From Neodiprion pinetum (Eukaryota > Arthropoda > Insecta > Hymenoptera > Diprionidae): a stretch of DNA of 64,000 nt. A program made the position numbers and the translations under genes. The notes under the pieces are model-generated. The model did not search any database and was not told where the DNA came from. It saw only the letters and a program-made list of their open reading frames with translations. Positions 10,386 to 21,793 of this stretch are shown one piece after another. The stretch covers positions 41,272,089-41,336,088 of the forward strand of contig NC_060232.1 in the NCBI RefSeq assembly GCF_021155775.2. The letters run 5' to 3'. Within the stretch, counting starts at the first letter, position 1. Every line of letters starts with the position of its first letter.

Positions 10386-13300
10386 CTAGGATGTCGATTC
10401 CCCCTCAGCAGCTGATGCCGGCAACTGTTGTGGGACAAAATTCACAACCTCGTGGTAAACTAGTTCTGAAATTAACAAACACAAAGTCCATGTGATGATT
10501 ACTTCAATATTCATTTATTAATTACATATTCATGGAAGATTCCCTTGTGCAATACCGCTATAATCCAGAAACCATAACAAAGCACATATATTGCATGTAA
10601 AAGAATACTGATTTAGGTTGGTATGTGATACAAACTAACAGCGCCTCTGCATGCTCACTGCTAATGGTTTGTATTGCCTTCCCAACCTAAATCAGTATCA
10701 CCAAACATATAACATAATGGTACATAAACCGAAAGTAATATTCAATGCATCTCACATACGCACAGCCAACTGAAAATAGACAAACTGAAATTCGAAATAA
10801 TTAACTAGCAAGTAGCGCCACTGATTATAGTAGTATTGATCAATTATGAAATGAAAGCCTTTCCTCGAAGATATTATTAAATTTAGAGATTCTGATGCTA
10901 CATAGCAGACTAACAGTAAGCCTAACGACTGCAAATCTGTATTACAGAATGCTTTAGTTTGTTACGGCCGACGGGTATGCAAAATTGATTACAGTTATCC
11001 CTTAGCAATCTACTCAAGACACTTAAATTAATGCAACTTACAAAATGGAAGCAAATCACTCATTTGTTAAAGATCTCATATGTAAATGGAATTTCAGCAT
11101 ACGTCTTAAAGGAGCTGAGCGAACAGATTCTTAGCTTTCTAGCGATAAACGCGTAGTCATGATACATTGCAGATAAGGATCTTTCCAACAGCCACCAAAA
11201 AATATTAATGATGTACTTAATTAAACAATGTTGGTAAACATAGATGAAAGTGCTTATACAAATCAGAGTCATTGAATACAGTCAGGAATTTATGGTCAGA
11301 CATAGCTCGCTACGGATATATAAAATAATTTGATATATGTTGAGTGTAATGTGCATACCAGGGATAAAGTAAGTGAAGTTGATTTAAAAAGAGTGCATTT
11401 TTGTGCACAGTTTTGGTCTTATCCTGCTGTGAAAGTATCAGATTTAAGTGAAATATTAATGTAAGATTCGGGCCTGTGCACAGATGATATTCATCTCTAC
11501 AGGGAATTAATATATGTATCTTTTTCATGTATAATTCTAAAAACTTACCTGAATACACAATTAATGTTACAAGTAATAATACTCCGTAGCTATGCTATAG
11601 GTACGTCCGACGAAGATCGCGTAAGTCGAGGTTACAAACTTGCATAGTTTTTTGAAGAGTTTAGAAAACGTATAACGAAACAATCACTTTCCTCGATCGT
11701 AGAATCATAATCGTGCACGTAGAGTTCGCACGAAATGCGCCTAATTTGTAGAAACACTAAAGACAGTGGATAGCAGCGTTGTCAAACAAGAAATCGAAAA
11801 ATGTGCAGCTCCGAGTTTGCATAAGGCAGGGTATCATTCTGTATCTATCCAAGAAACCGATGACAATGAAGGAGTGATATGTAGAAAAGTTCACTAACGA
11901 ATGACTGCGAAAACAAGGATGGCATTTTCTTTCATAGTCAAGACAGGGTTTTAATCGAGAAACACGAAAGTGTCTCGGACGAGACGCAGTCTCTTTATTG
12001 CGATACGATATAGAGGTAGTAATGTAGTAAGTAAGCTTCAGTGAGAGACACTCACCCTTCCATTTCTCTACAGGTAGATCCATGTCTTCGAAACTCTGAT
12101 CATAGGGTAAAGATACAGGCTCATCGGTAGGATCTGCGTATTGAGCAAGGTATGGATGTGCCAAAGCTTGTTCTGCTGTTATTCTTCTTTCAGCATCCAA
12201 CTCTAGCATTAGTTCCAATAGGTTGATTGCTGTAATGTGTCGAGTCGGACATTTAACAATATCGAAATACGCTCGATACAAAGCAATTTAAGTAGAATAC
12301 TAATTGTAATAATAATGATTATTACTAGTTCCGCCATACCCAAAAAGGTATTTCCCCATAAGCGACTAGCTTGTGCGGGGTGAGGGAGGGATGGGTCAGA
12401 TTATGCATCTGCTGACATCTCAATCTGATCAATAGAAACATCTGAATTCACCCAGGAGATGAGGAAAATGCGCGAAAAACTTGCCCAGGTGTAGCTGGAC
12501 TCGTTCAAACCTCGGCTATTTTGTGCAGGCTACCGCTCAGGTATTATTTTTTTACAGCAGCGCGCCCGCATACAGTATACATATACTATGTATATATTTT
12601 ATTATTGATCATTGTTATATTCAACTATCTAAGACTAAATTTGATACGACGGTTTTATATTCTATACTAAGAGTTTCTTCAAAGTTGGGTACACATTTTA
12701 ATAACTCGCATAAAGTATTAGCAGTTTTCCTTACCCAGAGGATTTGCTCCGCGAAATACTTCCTTGAAATCCTTCTTTTTAAGCGGTGGTAAACTCTGTA
12801 TATAATTTCGAGCCTGTAATGCAATTAGATAATTACCTAAACTTAATTCACGTTTGTGCCAAACGCTGTTCTATCATCTGATATTATGTTAATATTGTAG
12901 TATCACTTTAGTTTGTAACAGCTCGCAACAAGCATTAATCATTAATTCATTGTTAAAAATTCGAGTGCTTTCGAATTTTTCCTCTTTCAAATCTGGTTAA
13001 TAGTTGCAAAATTCATATCATTTGTGCAGAAACTTGCTGGTAGTTCAAGCGTACTATATTGTTAACCTCAGTAGATGCCTAGTATAAACTTTGCCGTGTC
13101 ATTGATTGTTCTCACCTTCCTGAAATTCTGTGTATCATACATTAGGTACCATTTTGCAAACATTGGGTTGATTACGAAACCTTGTAGTACCCTTGACTCG
13201 ATAGTTCATTAATTCTGAATTCAAATTTTGACAGCACAAGAAAAAGTAAGAGATGATCCCTTAATACTTGGGTCGAAGCTACTCTGTGATGTGCTACCAT

Positions 13301-16300
13301 ATTGTGAGAAATCCTGGCGTTATCTCAAACTAATAATATCCCATTTACCTCTTGGCTGGTTATTTTGCCTAAAGTATCTTCTGTGGGCGTGCCACAGAGC
13401 ACGAGTACTCGCGTCAGGTGATCGATGTCTGGCAATTGTTAAGGTAATTTTGGCCGATGCACATTCCTATTGAATTCTTAATGAAAAATAAACATTTTGC
13501 TTGGAATTAAATAAACAAATGTACAGTAGGTATTATACAATCTATTGATATTTTAAGTACTCAAACATCTCAGAAGAATATCAGCCCATGAAAAATTATT
13601 GTGAGAATAAATATAAAGGGTGGTATGATACAATTGAAATGAGATTGATGTTCTGCTTTTCAGAATGCGCAGCAAATTCTTAAATAATATGCGATCAAAC
13701 GTCCATATAAGTTTGCCAGAGGTATGATAAGTTAGCCACGAGTATCGATCACACTGAATCTGTGCATTAATTTCTGATCCCCTGATTTGATGTAAAATGC
13801 GAAGATATGAAAATTTGTCAACACTTCATGCACCAGAGAGTTAGAACATGCAAAGTTTATCTTACCTTAAAATTTTCATACTGAGAGCCAATTCTTTATT
13901 ACCGGCTTTAAAACCTTGAAAAATGTGCATCTGACATAATCGAAAGAGGCTTCGGCTATTTTCTCAATCCTATTTAGTTCCAGCTGAAGAATTTTCTGAT
14001 TCATACCAAAAGTTAACTTTGCCCAGTATCGATTAGACAGTAGTGGAAATGGACACAGAGCTGTGGATTGAAATCCAACTGATAAGAATTAGATGGGGAT
14101 ATGAATTGGCAGCGACCAAGGCGTTGAATCTCTCAAACTAGTTTACAGTGACTAGATTTAATGGAACATCGAGTAAATGCGTTTATTGCGGAAACCTCTT
14201 TCATGTGGAATTATATAGCATTTACAAGCGTTACATACCATTTGGTAATTCAAGCATACTCACAGACTCTGATGATATTTTCTGCATGAACTCATCTCGC
14301 GGAGTCCCCAGAATCTCCATAATAAGGTTCAACTGATGAATATCTGCTCTTGCTAAGGCTTCACTGATAATACGCAAGTCTTTGCAAACCGCGACTTTAA
14401 GAAATATGAAGGTGTTTTGTATAAATATCAACCCAATTTACCATATCTACTATACTAATTCAGATGATTATTTATTATTGAGAATATGCATCGACACTGA
14501 ATTGGGTGTGTGTGTGTGTATATATAGGTATATGTATATATACATCTTGAAGAAAGCAAAGATGACAAATTGTGACAGCCCACGAATTTTATACCTCGAA
14601 TTTCAACAACATATATCCTTATATTAAAATTTTCGGAATTAAATTATACAACTTGCCAGAAAAGTACAAGCCTTGTAAATTATGAAGCTTGAGATACAGC
14701 ACCTGCAGAACAAAAGTCAATACAGGAAGTGTCATATCGGTTACTGATGACCAATGATACAAATTTAGTATCCTAATGTTATTAATCTTGCATATTGCTC
14801 AAGTTGATAGTATCAAGCGCCATAAATGGAAACATTAGCAAAATGGACTCTGCACTTGGCGTATTAAAAACAATAAGCATTACCATGAACGTATTGGTGG
14901 AAACATGAATTTTTTTTTTGAATTGGAATGAGATGAGCTGAATGTTTTACTTCATAACATCAGTTCATATGATAATTAAGTCGTCAGCACTTGCGCATGT
15001 TATGACGTCTGACTCTCACTGCTGATCCTTCTGTAGGTTGAGCTGTGCTGCACGAGAGAAAATCTTGTAGAGAGAGTGCTAAAGAGCTGAATATTTACTA
15101 GTGATCAACATGATATTACCTGCACACTATAGTCGATAATGTCATTTATTTCCAGTAGCCCTCAGCGCAGAAGCAACAATTGTGACAAGACAGTAGTAAC
15201 GTGAAAACATGGAATGAATCATGGAAGCATGCTATTTTCAAGCTTATTTCAGACAATAGGTTGCACGCTAGGTGCATCAACACGAATAGAGGAAAGTGAC
15301 CGACATAGTTTTAAGATATCGAGGTACCAAGGTGTTTTTTCCTTGAGGTGATGAATATTTTATCGACGGTCACAGCAAGCCATTCAAACTATTGAACAAG
15401 TCTTTGAAAAGGATACGATCTGTTCCTGGGAATAGTGTCCTGCCAGTTAGTAGTTCAGCCATTATACATCCAACGGACCAAATATCAACTAAAATTCGAT
15501 TAATTTTATGTGGCAAAACGTCGAAATTTGTACATACATAGACATGTGCTTAGCGTGAGTAAAATTTGGAGAAATAAGAAAAGTTAAGAAAAGGAATAAC
15601 AGTTTTCTTCGAAACGCCTCTCTCCCGCTTTTCCTGCTTCTTGTGATAAATACCAGTTTGATTGTAATGCATCCAGTTGAGCATTATTTCAGGAGCTCTG
15701 TACCACCTGGTTGCCACATATCCCGTCATTTCATTCTCTGTTGGCCGTGCTAAACCAAAGTCCAAGATCTTCAACTCACAATCTTCGTTGACGGCAATGT
15801 TTGACGGTTTCAAATCCTAAAGCACAAGCAGAATATCGACTGAAATCAATATTATGAATCTTGGTGGGTATCGGTAAAGAAACTTCATCTCAACCATAGC
15901 CTGATACTCTTCTCTGGCGATACCTCATTTTTCAAAAAAAGATGTCTTAAGAAATTTACCCTGTGAATTATTCCTGCAGAATGAATATATTTCAAGCCAC
16001 GAAGTATCTGATAGACTAAAAATTGTACATGGTCGTCGCTTAGCTTCTGAGTTCTCACAATATTGTTCAAATCAGCTCCCATCAAGTGTGTTACTAAATA
16101 CCTATAACAAATGTTATAATTGTTAGTAGGCGCACTGCTATGCTGAAGTAGTGTTGTTTTTCTTGCAATACTTACACATGCTGGAAATCTACAAGCGATG
16201 TGGATGGATGGAATACATCGAGCAGGCCAATCACCTGAAAAGTAACGCGACTTATCAAGCCTCATTCTATTTCGTGTTTGTTTCAGGTTGTACTGTACTC

Positions 16301-18035
16301 TAACATACATTTTCGTGATTCATATGTTTCAGCATACGTAATTCTCGATATGTTCTTTTGGCATGTACTGCCGATTGAAACGGCCTTGCCAATTTTTTGA
16401 TAGCAACCTTTTGCCCATTGGTTGTATCTACAGCTGAACTGTAAAAACAAATTAATATTTGCTTAATGATGACTCATTTTTACAAGATTAATTTGCAATT
16501 ATACAAATGTAGGCGACGCGTTTTTTATTACCAAACCAATAGAGGTATGCTATATATTTACAGTTTGAAAAAAAGAACATTTACTTTTGACATTGAAGAT
16601 TTTATGCAGTTTCGTGCTACATTGTAGGTAATCGTATTAGTTTATCATCGAAGTCATGAGAAACGGAGTAGATGGTTGCAGTATGTAAGTGCATAATTTT
16701 ATTATGACACTGAAGTTAGCTGCAAGTATCGGCTACAACGTAGGCAAGGTCAATGAAAAATAAGCCTGGTCTTTTTCGATGTAATTTCTTTTAGATTATG
16801 GATCTTGCAATCTTCAACACTACGTACTACTACTATTAGGGTAATGATCAATTGAAGCTCGTCACATTTTTTCATATGCTCAATAGTTGGAACTTGCGGC
16901 TAATTAGTCTATGTGTGACCCAATAGATAGGCAAATGCAGCTGCTTGCATCTTGGCTCAACATGTATTGATTTTGCAGAGTTTGCTGAAATCTGGAGTGA
17001 TGCAAAAAGTCCCCTAATTTGCAAGGGAGATTCAGACATGATCAGTATATTACATAATCTATTACAATTTATCTTCACTAATTTTAAATACAGAAACATT
17101 TTGATACCATATCCGTGATGGTTAATATAATTTAGGGCAAATAGGTTTTGGTAATCTGTGTCGTGTCTTCACATGTGGAACGTAGCCTGAGCTATGTAAC
17201 TTGCAACAACATTTTCCTATTTAGCTCTATATTCTTTGGCTTAGTTGAGTTTGTTACATTGAATAGGGCATGACATTCCTAAATTCGAACCAAATAATAT
17301 GTTCTTTAAGCAAGTTAAAATTTTGTCATTCTAACATTTGAAATTGATACTGAAATCTGGAGGTTCAGAGTAAAGATGTTGTGATAATACCGTTAATACC
17401 TCAACCAACTAGCTGAGAACTCTGGGAAAGAAACAGGTCACTGAGACAATGCCATTTTTTACTAGATGCTGAAATGAATAAATCTACATAGCAGGGTACA
17501 TATAGGCTTGCACAACTTGCTGCTCTGTACTCTGCACGAGACATGGTAATACTAAGATGGGAATTGTCAGGCAATGGTTCAATTCTAAATTGAGAGAAAG
17601 CTATTAGCAAAACAGATTTTGCAGTCTTTACCAAGTCAGGGACAATTTTTGCTACTCTCAAATCGAGTTTTGCAAATTCCCTACGTCACCTATGTTTGGC
17701 ATGCCAGAAAATGCTTTCTAACAACGATTTATCACGAGTAAAGTTGACAGATACCAATAATAGATGGCTTAGCTCATTCATCCCTGGCATATCTGGGCTG
17801 GTACGTAATAGAAAGGAAAATGAAATAATTAGATATATTCTAGTTGGGTGGGAAAAATTTAGCTAGTGAGTATTAATAAAGCAGGTACAGTATTGCTCGA
17901 ACTTGAGGCGAGAAAATCTTACCAAACCTGGCCGTAAGCTCCTGAGCCAACTGGTGTTAACATTTGATAACGTTCCGGAACTTCCCATTCCGTTCTATTG
18001 ATTTCTATCTTATGAAATCGTGGCATCTCGGACAT
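10386..18035 (-). CDS. p38b: p38 mitogen-activated protein kinase
   Basis: Ten exons: 18035-17923, 16438-16309, 16234-16176, 16101-15960, 15816-15654, 15488-15417, 14343-14264, 12813-12735, 12229-12056, 10465-10386. Together they give 1,092 bases and 363 residues, the usual p38 length. It is a Ser/Thr kinase of the stress pathway, activated by MKK3/6-type kinases and acting in cytoplasm and nucleus. Seen directly: glycine loop VGSGAYGQV, ATP lysine in VAIKKL (K52), HR-D at residue 149, DFG at 167-169, the activation loop TGY (T179, Y181), VATRWYRAPE, and the insect signature HIHQLNLIMEILGTP. The start ATG is the first in frame and gives MSEMPRFHKIEIN. The last exon ends in a normal TAG. The family is certain; which insect paralogue (p38a or p38b) is a guess from general resemblance. 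Confidence 0.96.
10606..10697. repeat. Short perfect-ended hairpin in the last p38 intron
   Basis: TACTGATTTAGGTTGG at the left end pairs exactly with CCAACCTAAATCAGTA at the right end. Pairing resumes further in (GATACAAAC with GTTTGTATT), leaving a loop of about 25-30 bases. Length and shape fit either a very small TA-flanked MITE or a microRNA-like precursor. Nothing else in the sequence decides between them. Confidence 0.6.
14504..14545. repeat. TG/TA microsatellite
   Basis: A run of alternating TG followed by TATA-type repeats lies in a p38 intron. It is a simple repeat with no coding role. Confidence 0.6.
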
Positions 18036-19039
18036 TTATTATTTCGACGACGTTTGATAGAAGGATTTTATTGAATGAAACTACGGTTATACTTCAAACG
18101 AAAACAACCTGTAGCACGAACACGAGATCAGTGAACATCACCACCAGCACCGTCCACTATCGCGGCCATTACCGAAATCCATCTCCATCACGATCTGCGA
18201 GCTGTGGGTATACCTCTGCTCACGTTATGTCGTTATGACGGCCAAAGCTTTGGTTATGGCTTATACGACGTATAGAGATACCTAGTCGTGAACGCTAGCA
18301 CGGTCAACATCAATTGACACACGTTTTGTTGAGTGTGACTGACGATATAGGTATAAAGACAATTAACCTTATGGGCTTTGCTCCGCAGGTAAAGGCACGA
18401 TTATGGGTAACTGGAAGGTCGGGGTGAGAGTGCAGTATCCTGCTATGCCGATTCGATTTAAAATTGGAATTCCGTAGGACAGGTCGGTAAGTGCCAGAGC
18501 AATATAAAGATCATAATTTCTCCTATATCAGAAATAATGTGACGTTACTTGACCAACTGCGCGACTGTCAGTTTTTTAAGCAAGTGTAACGGTAATTTTT
18601 CGTTTGTAAATAAATGTCACAAATGTTAGGCACGAGCATACAGGGCAAAAAAAATTGAAAAGATAAAAATTAATGAGCAGTAAGTCAAATTGTCCCAATC
18701 TCCTGAAATATACCTAGCAGTTAGCCTCTAAAAGCTGAAAAAATGTGTATACATACTTCGATATCGGACATGCTGTGGATTACTCGTATGAAATTTGAAA
18801 TTTTGCGAGTCTCTCCTCTATCTTTCGGCTCCAGCAAGTCATCATCACTGCTAGACGAAGATGAAATTAGATCTAGTAAAAGAGTTAAGCTCTTACAGCA
18901 TCTATTTCGACTCTTTCACGATCGGCAGCCATAATTGCACTGCTTTGACACCGACTCCCGGTTTCAGGGTAATATTTGACACACTGAGTGCTAAATTTAC
19001 GAACCCGAGCTGCCAGTGGAACACGCTGGAAATACGAGT
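18036..19039. promoter_or_regulatory. p38 upstream region, shared divergent spacer with Ube3c
   Basis: This is the left half of the spacer between two divergently transcribed genes, p38 (minus) and Ube3c (plus). The other half lies at 28839-29619, beyond the retroelement. I see no clear TATA box. One short plus-strand frame (18743-18934) is described separately. Confidence 0.4.
18743..18934 (+). CDS. Possible short protein, unrecognised
   Basis: An ATG-initiated 63-codon frame has fairly coding-like composition towards its end: a serine/acid patch (FGSSKSSSLLDEDE) followed by a basic stretch (SSKRVKLLQHLFRLFHDR). It matches no family I know. It lies 0.7 kb upstream of p38 on the opposite strand and 110 bases before the retroelement. 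It could be chance or an upstream exon. Confidence 0.15.
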   Translation: MCIHTSISDMLWITRMKFEILRVSPLSFGSSKSSSLLDEDEIRSSKRVKLLQHLFRLFHDRQP

Positions 19040-19925
19040 CTACTGTAACGTCCGACCGGAACGTCCGTATGTTTTATCGACTATTATTACTGCATGTTAC
19101 TTTTATCAACTAACCAAACTCGAAGTACGAGAATCTTGTAACCATAAGAAATTAAAACAACAGTCTAACTATTTGGAATATCCCTAGATGGAAATAACTA
19201 TGAAATTCACTAGCCAAGGCTTAAAAACCATGTTACGAGATCTTCGTACCACAGAGAACTATAATACTATTATGCGTTATTATATATCACTATCACATTA
19301 ACACTATAATTAACTAACACAATTATACCCAATTATTATATAGCACTCAGCAATGCCATTTGTGCATTCGGAGCTGAGAGCTATACTTAAGCAACATACG
19401 CTTTACTATATAGTCTGGAGTATAGAAGACTGTAAAACCATAGATAAATGCATAACCAATATAATGTAAAGATAGCACTGCTGCAACCCATAAAACCAGA
19501 GGCTGCAAAACCATCAAACCGTGAATGCTAATTACCCAGCATGAACTATACCTTCTTCCGCAACGCCGTATTGTAGGCAACACGCGCAACGTTTTGAAGG
19601 CAATGCAGATCTCCAATGTGGAGCCATACAGAGCCTTACCTAGAGAATACATTAGGAAACTTACCGACGAAACGAAAACGTTCTAGAAGCTTCCAAGCCG
19701 ATTTATATCAATATAAGAATTAACAACTACAGAAGGGAATCATATACAAAAGCACACATGTAAACCTGCTCTAAAGCTATGAATCATCAAATTACTAAGT
19801 ATTCTAAATCTGTTAAGATAGTTATAACACAAACAACTAAAGATATTCGCAGCAGCGTGATTCTAATAATGTTAAACAAATAACAAACTATGTTCATAAA
19901 CAATTGCTATTGTACCCCAAATTAA

Positions 19926-20047
19926 CAACGACAGTAGTCGACTTTAATACATATGCAATTCTATATAGATACAACTATAAAACTATCAACGACAGTAGTC
20001 GACTATAATACATATACAATTCTATATAGATATAACTATAAAACTAA
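19926..20047. repeat. 61-base tandem duplication in the LTR U3
   Basis: Two copies start CAACGACAGTAGTCGAC and continue through a TATAGATA...AACTATAAAACTA tail, with a few differences. The same pair occurs in the 3' LTR at 27774-27895. Duplicated U3 blocks often hold enhancer sites, but no specific site is recognised here. Confidence 0.75.
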
Positions 20048-20132
20048 CAAACGACAGGTAACCAAAATGAAATATGGGCTTTGTAACGAGCAAGATAGCA
20101 AAAACATTCAGAGGTAGACAGGTAGTTAAGTG

Positions 20133-20200
20133 GCTGACGGGCGCCACAAAGGGGCTGGCGCCACAAAGGGGGCTGGCGCCACAAAGGGGACTGGCGACAC
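20133..20200. repeat. Triple GGCGCCACAAAGG repeat in the LTR U3
   Basis: CTGGCGCCACAAAGG occurs almost three times in a row at about 18-base spacing, with degenerate edges. A copy lies in the 3' LTR at 27981-28048. It is GC-rich in an AT-rich setting and contains GGCGCC palindromes, which suits a cluster of protein-binding sites in the promoter. Confidence 0.65.
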
Positions 20201-20414
20201 AACGAAAAGCTCACGCAGTTCGGAGAACTACGGAACCAAGTCCACGCACCTACACCACCGCACCAAGCAGCGATATACCATACGTAAAAACCTACAATAT
20301 AGTAATAGCTAAAGAAATAAGATCACAGGCGTGCATGCGGCGAAGATGTCGTGCCCTAATTAGAATTCCTAGAAAAGAGGGGAGGTGCGCAAAGGCGACC
20401 AAAAAACTAGAGAG

Positions 20415-20450
20415 GGGGATCGTTCTGCGCAACGATCGACCCCTATAAAA
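20415..20450 (+). promoter_or_regulatory. LTR core promoter: stem-loop and TATA box
   Basis: TATAAAA at 20444-20450 follows a stem-loop (GGGGATCGTT, loop CTGCGC, then AACGATC..CCCC). The expected RNA start is about 25-30 bases downstream, near 20475. The 3' LTR copy at 28263-28298 could in principle drive transcription into Ube3c, whose start codon is about 1.3 kb further on. Confidence 0.6.
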
Positions 20451-20999
20451 ACGGCGACCGATCACTCGATCGCTCTCTTGTGTTTCTACCTCCAGATTCG
20501 TCATCTAGTTCCGGTACAGTCTCGCGGTAAAATCCTTTAGCCTTTTGCATTAAAACTTTCATACAACGTTACTCTGCCCAAAAGTTCAGCGAGCTTCAAC
20601 TCCATTTTTACTAAGTCTAAGATCTTACACTGTGTAACTCTGCGTTTGTGACTTTTAAATATCAAACTTATAAAATAAACCAAGTTAGTCAAAATATCCA
20701 AATATATTAAAGTCAGTTATTCCACTAAAACCTCTCACCAATCTACAAGTCATCGCATCCAGAATACTCTCAAAAAGGTAAGCCAAATTAAATCTTTTAT
20801 CCAACAATTTCTCCCTCTTCGGTTCGTTCGACTAGAGCGACAGAATGCCCGTTGTCCGGTGTATTTCAATACTTAATCGGTAATTGGTGACCCAAACTAC
20901 TGATGTGAGTCTGGCTGTAACTGTGTGTGAATGTTTCCGGTGTCTAACATCTGGAGATTTCCACTAGGTACCGTTCCGACGTCACATATAAAAATTTTC

Positions 21000-21017
21000 T
21001 GGTGCATCGGCCGGGAA
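21000..21017 (+). other. Primer-binding site complementary to tRNA-Gly
   Basis: TGGTGCATCGGCCGGGAA is the exact complement of the last 18 bases of an insect tRNA-Gly(GCC) with its CCA tail, judging from the tRNA sequence as I know it. It begins 13 bases after the LTR, a slightly long but acceptable gap. Reverse transcription of minus-strand DNA would start here. Confidence 0.75.
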
Positions 21018-21376
21018 ACCAAACGTTATAATCGCGAAAAACTTTTTGTGACGCGAGTAGCGACCGACGGACGGCGGAATTTTTGCGCGCTACCGACACG
21101 AACTGAAGATCACCCTAATCTCGCTCGATTTAATAAAATGACTAAACAAACTCGAATTTTAATACCCGTTAACTCGCCAAAATCCTAAAAATCAATGAGT
21201 AAATCAAGAATTTTTCTATCCGCTCTGGAAATTTCCCATTCAAATATTTCTTCGATATCGCAACTACTGGGACCTTGTATCACTGAGATCCCTCGTTTTC
21301 ATCGAAATACTCTGTCGAACCAAGTTTTCAACCTTTCATCGAAACCTCTGACAAATACCCTTTGTTCTCATAACGA

Positions 21377-21766
21377 ATGCTCCCAAAATCGAACGAAATA
21401 AACGGAGGAAAACGCGGAACCATAGCGAAGCTTTGGGAACAATATACTCAGCCGATTATATTAAGCGATCCGCACGAAATCCCGGACTCTGTAAAGGAGC
21501 CTTATCTCAATAAACCGCAGAATTCTAACCACACCATCAGAACTTCTGAAGATATTTGCTATTGCAAGGGAAATGCAGAAGAACGAATAAAAGAAAGAAA
21601 TAAGCTGTTCGAACCCCCAACGCGACCTAGAACGATTAGCGAAGAAGACGCAAGGATTAGGAAAAAGGCGAAAATTATTTCTAAATACCTCCCGTTCAAA
21701 CTTCCAACGATTCCTACCTCCTTTTTCTCCGACACGGGATCTAAAATTGAAAATAAACCTTATTAA
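21377..21766 (+). CDS. Leader open frame upstream of gag, unrecognised
   Basis: A 129-codon frame starts ATGCTCCCAAAATCG and ends 27 bases before the gag ATG. It is in the same reading frame as gag, separated by in-frame TAA codons at 21764 and 21791. It is hydrophilic, rich in Lys, Glu and Pro, with CYCKGNAEERIKERNKLFE and SEEDARIRKKAKI. It could be a short accessory protein, a former N-terminal part of gag, or non-coding leader. I recognise no domain. Confidence 0.3.
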   Translation: MLPKSNEINGGKRGTIAKLWEQYTQPIILSDPHEIPDSVKEPYLNKPQNSNHTIRTSEDICYCKGNAEERIKERNKLFEPPTRPRTISEEDARIRKKAKIISKYLPFKLPTIPTSFFSDTGSKIENKPY

Positions 21767-21793
21767 CAAAAGATTGTGCAATCCCAACATTAA

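Larger units (their letters stand above)
19044..20986 (+). repeat. 5' LTR (1,943 bases)
   Basis: Begins TGTAACGTCC and ends GACGTCACA. It contains a 61-base direct duplication (19926-19986 and 19987-20047), a triple GC-rich motif (20133-20200), a stem-loop and TATA box near 20415-20450 and an AATAAA at 20674-20679. This order implies a U3 of about 1.4 kb, R starting near 20475 and a long U5. It is long for a Gypsy LTR. Confidence 0.93.

Noticed and set aside
15885..16310. A continuous 141-codon minus frame spanning two p38 exons
   Set aside because: It reads through an intron; only the 16101-15960 part is kinase coding, as phase and conserved motifs show.
19347..20504. Open frames inside the LTR (101 and 124 codons) present in both LTRs
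   Set aside because: They run across U3/R control elements, resemble no protein, and are identical in both copies simply because the LTRs are.
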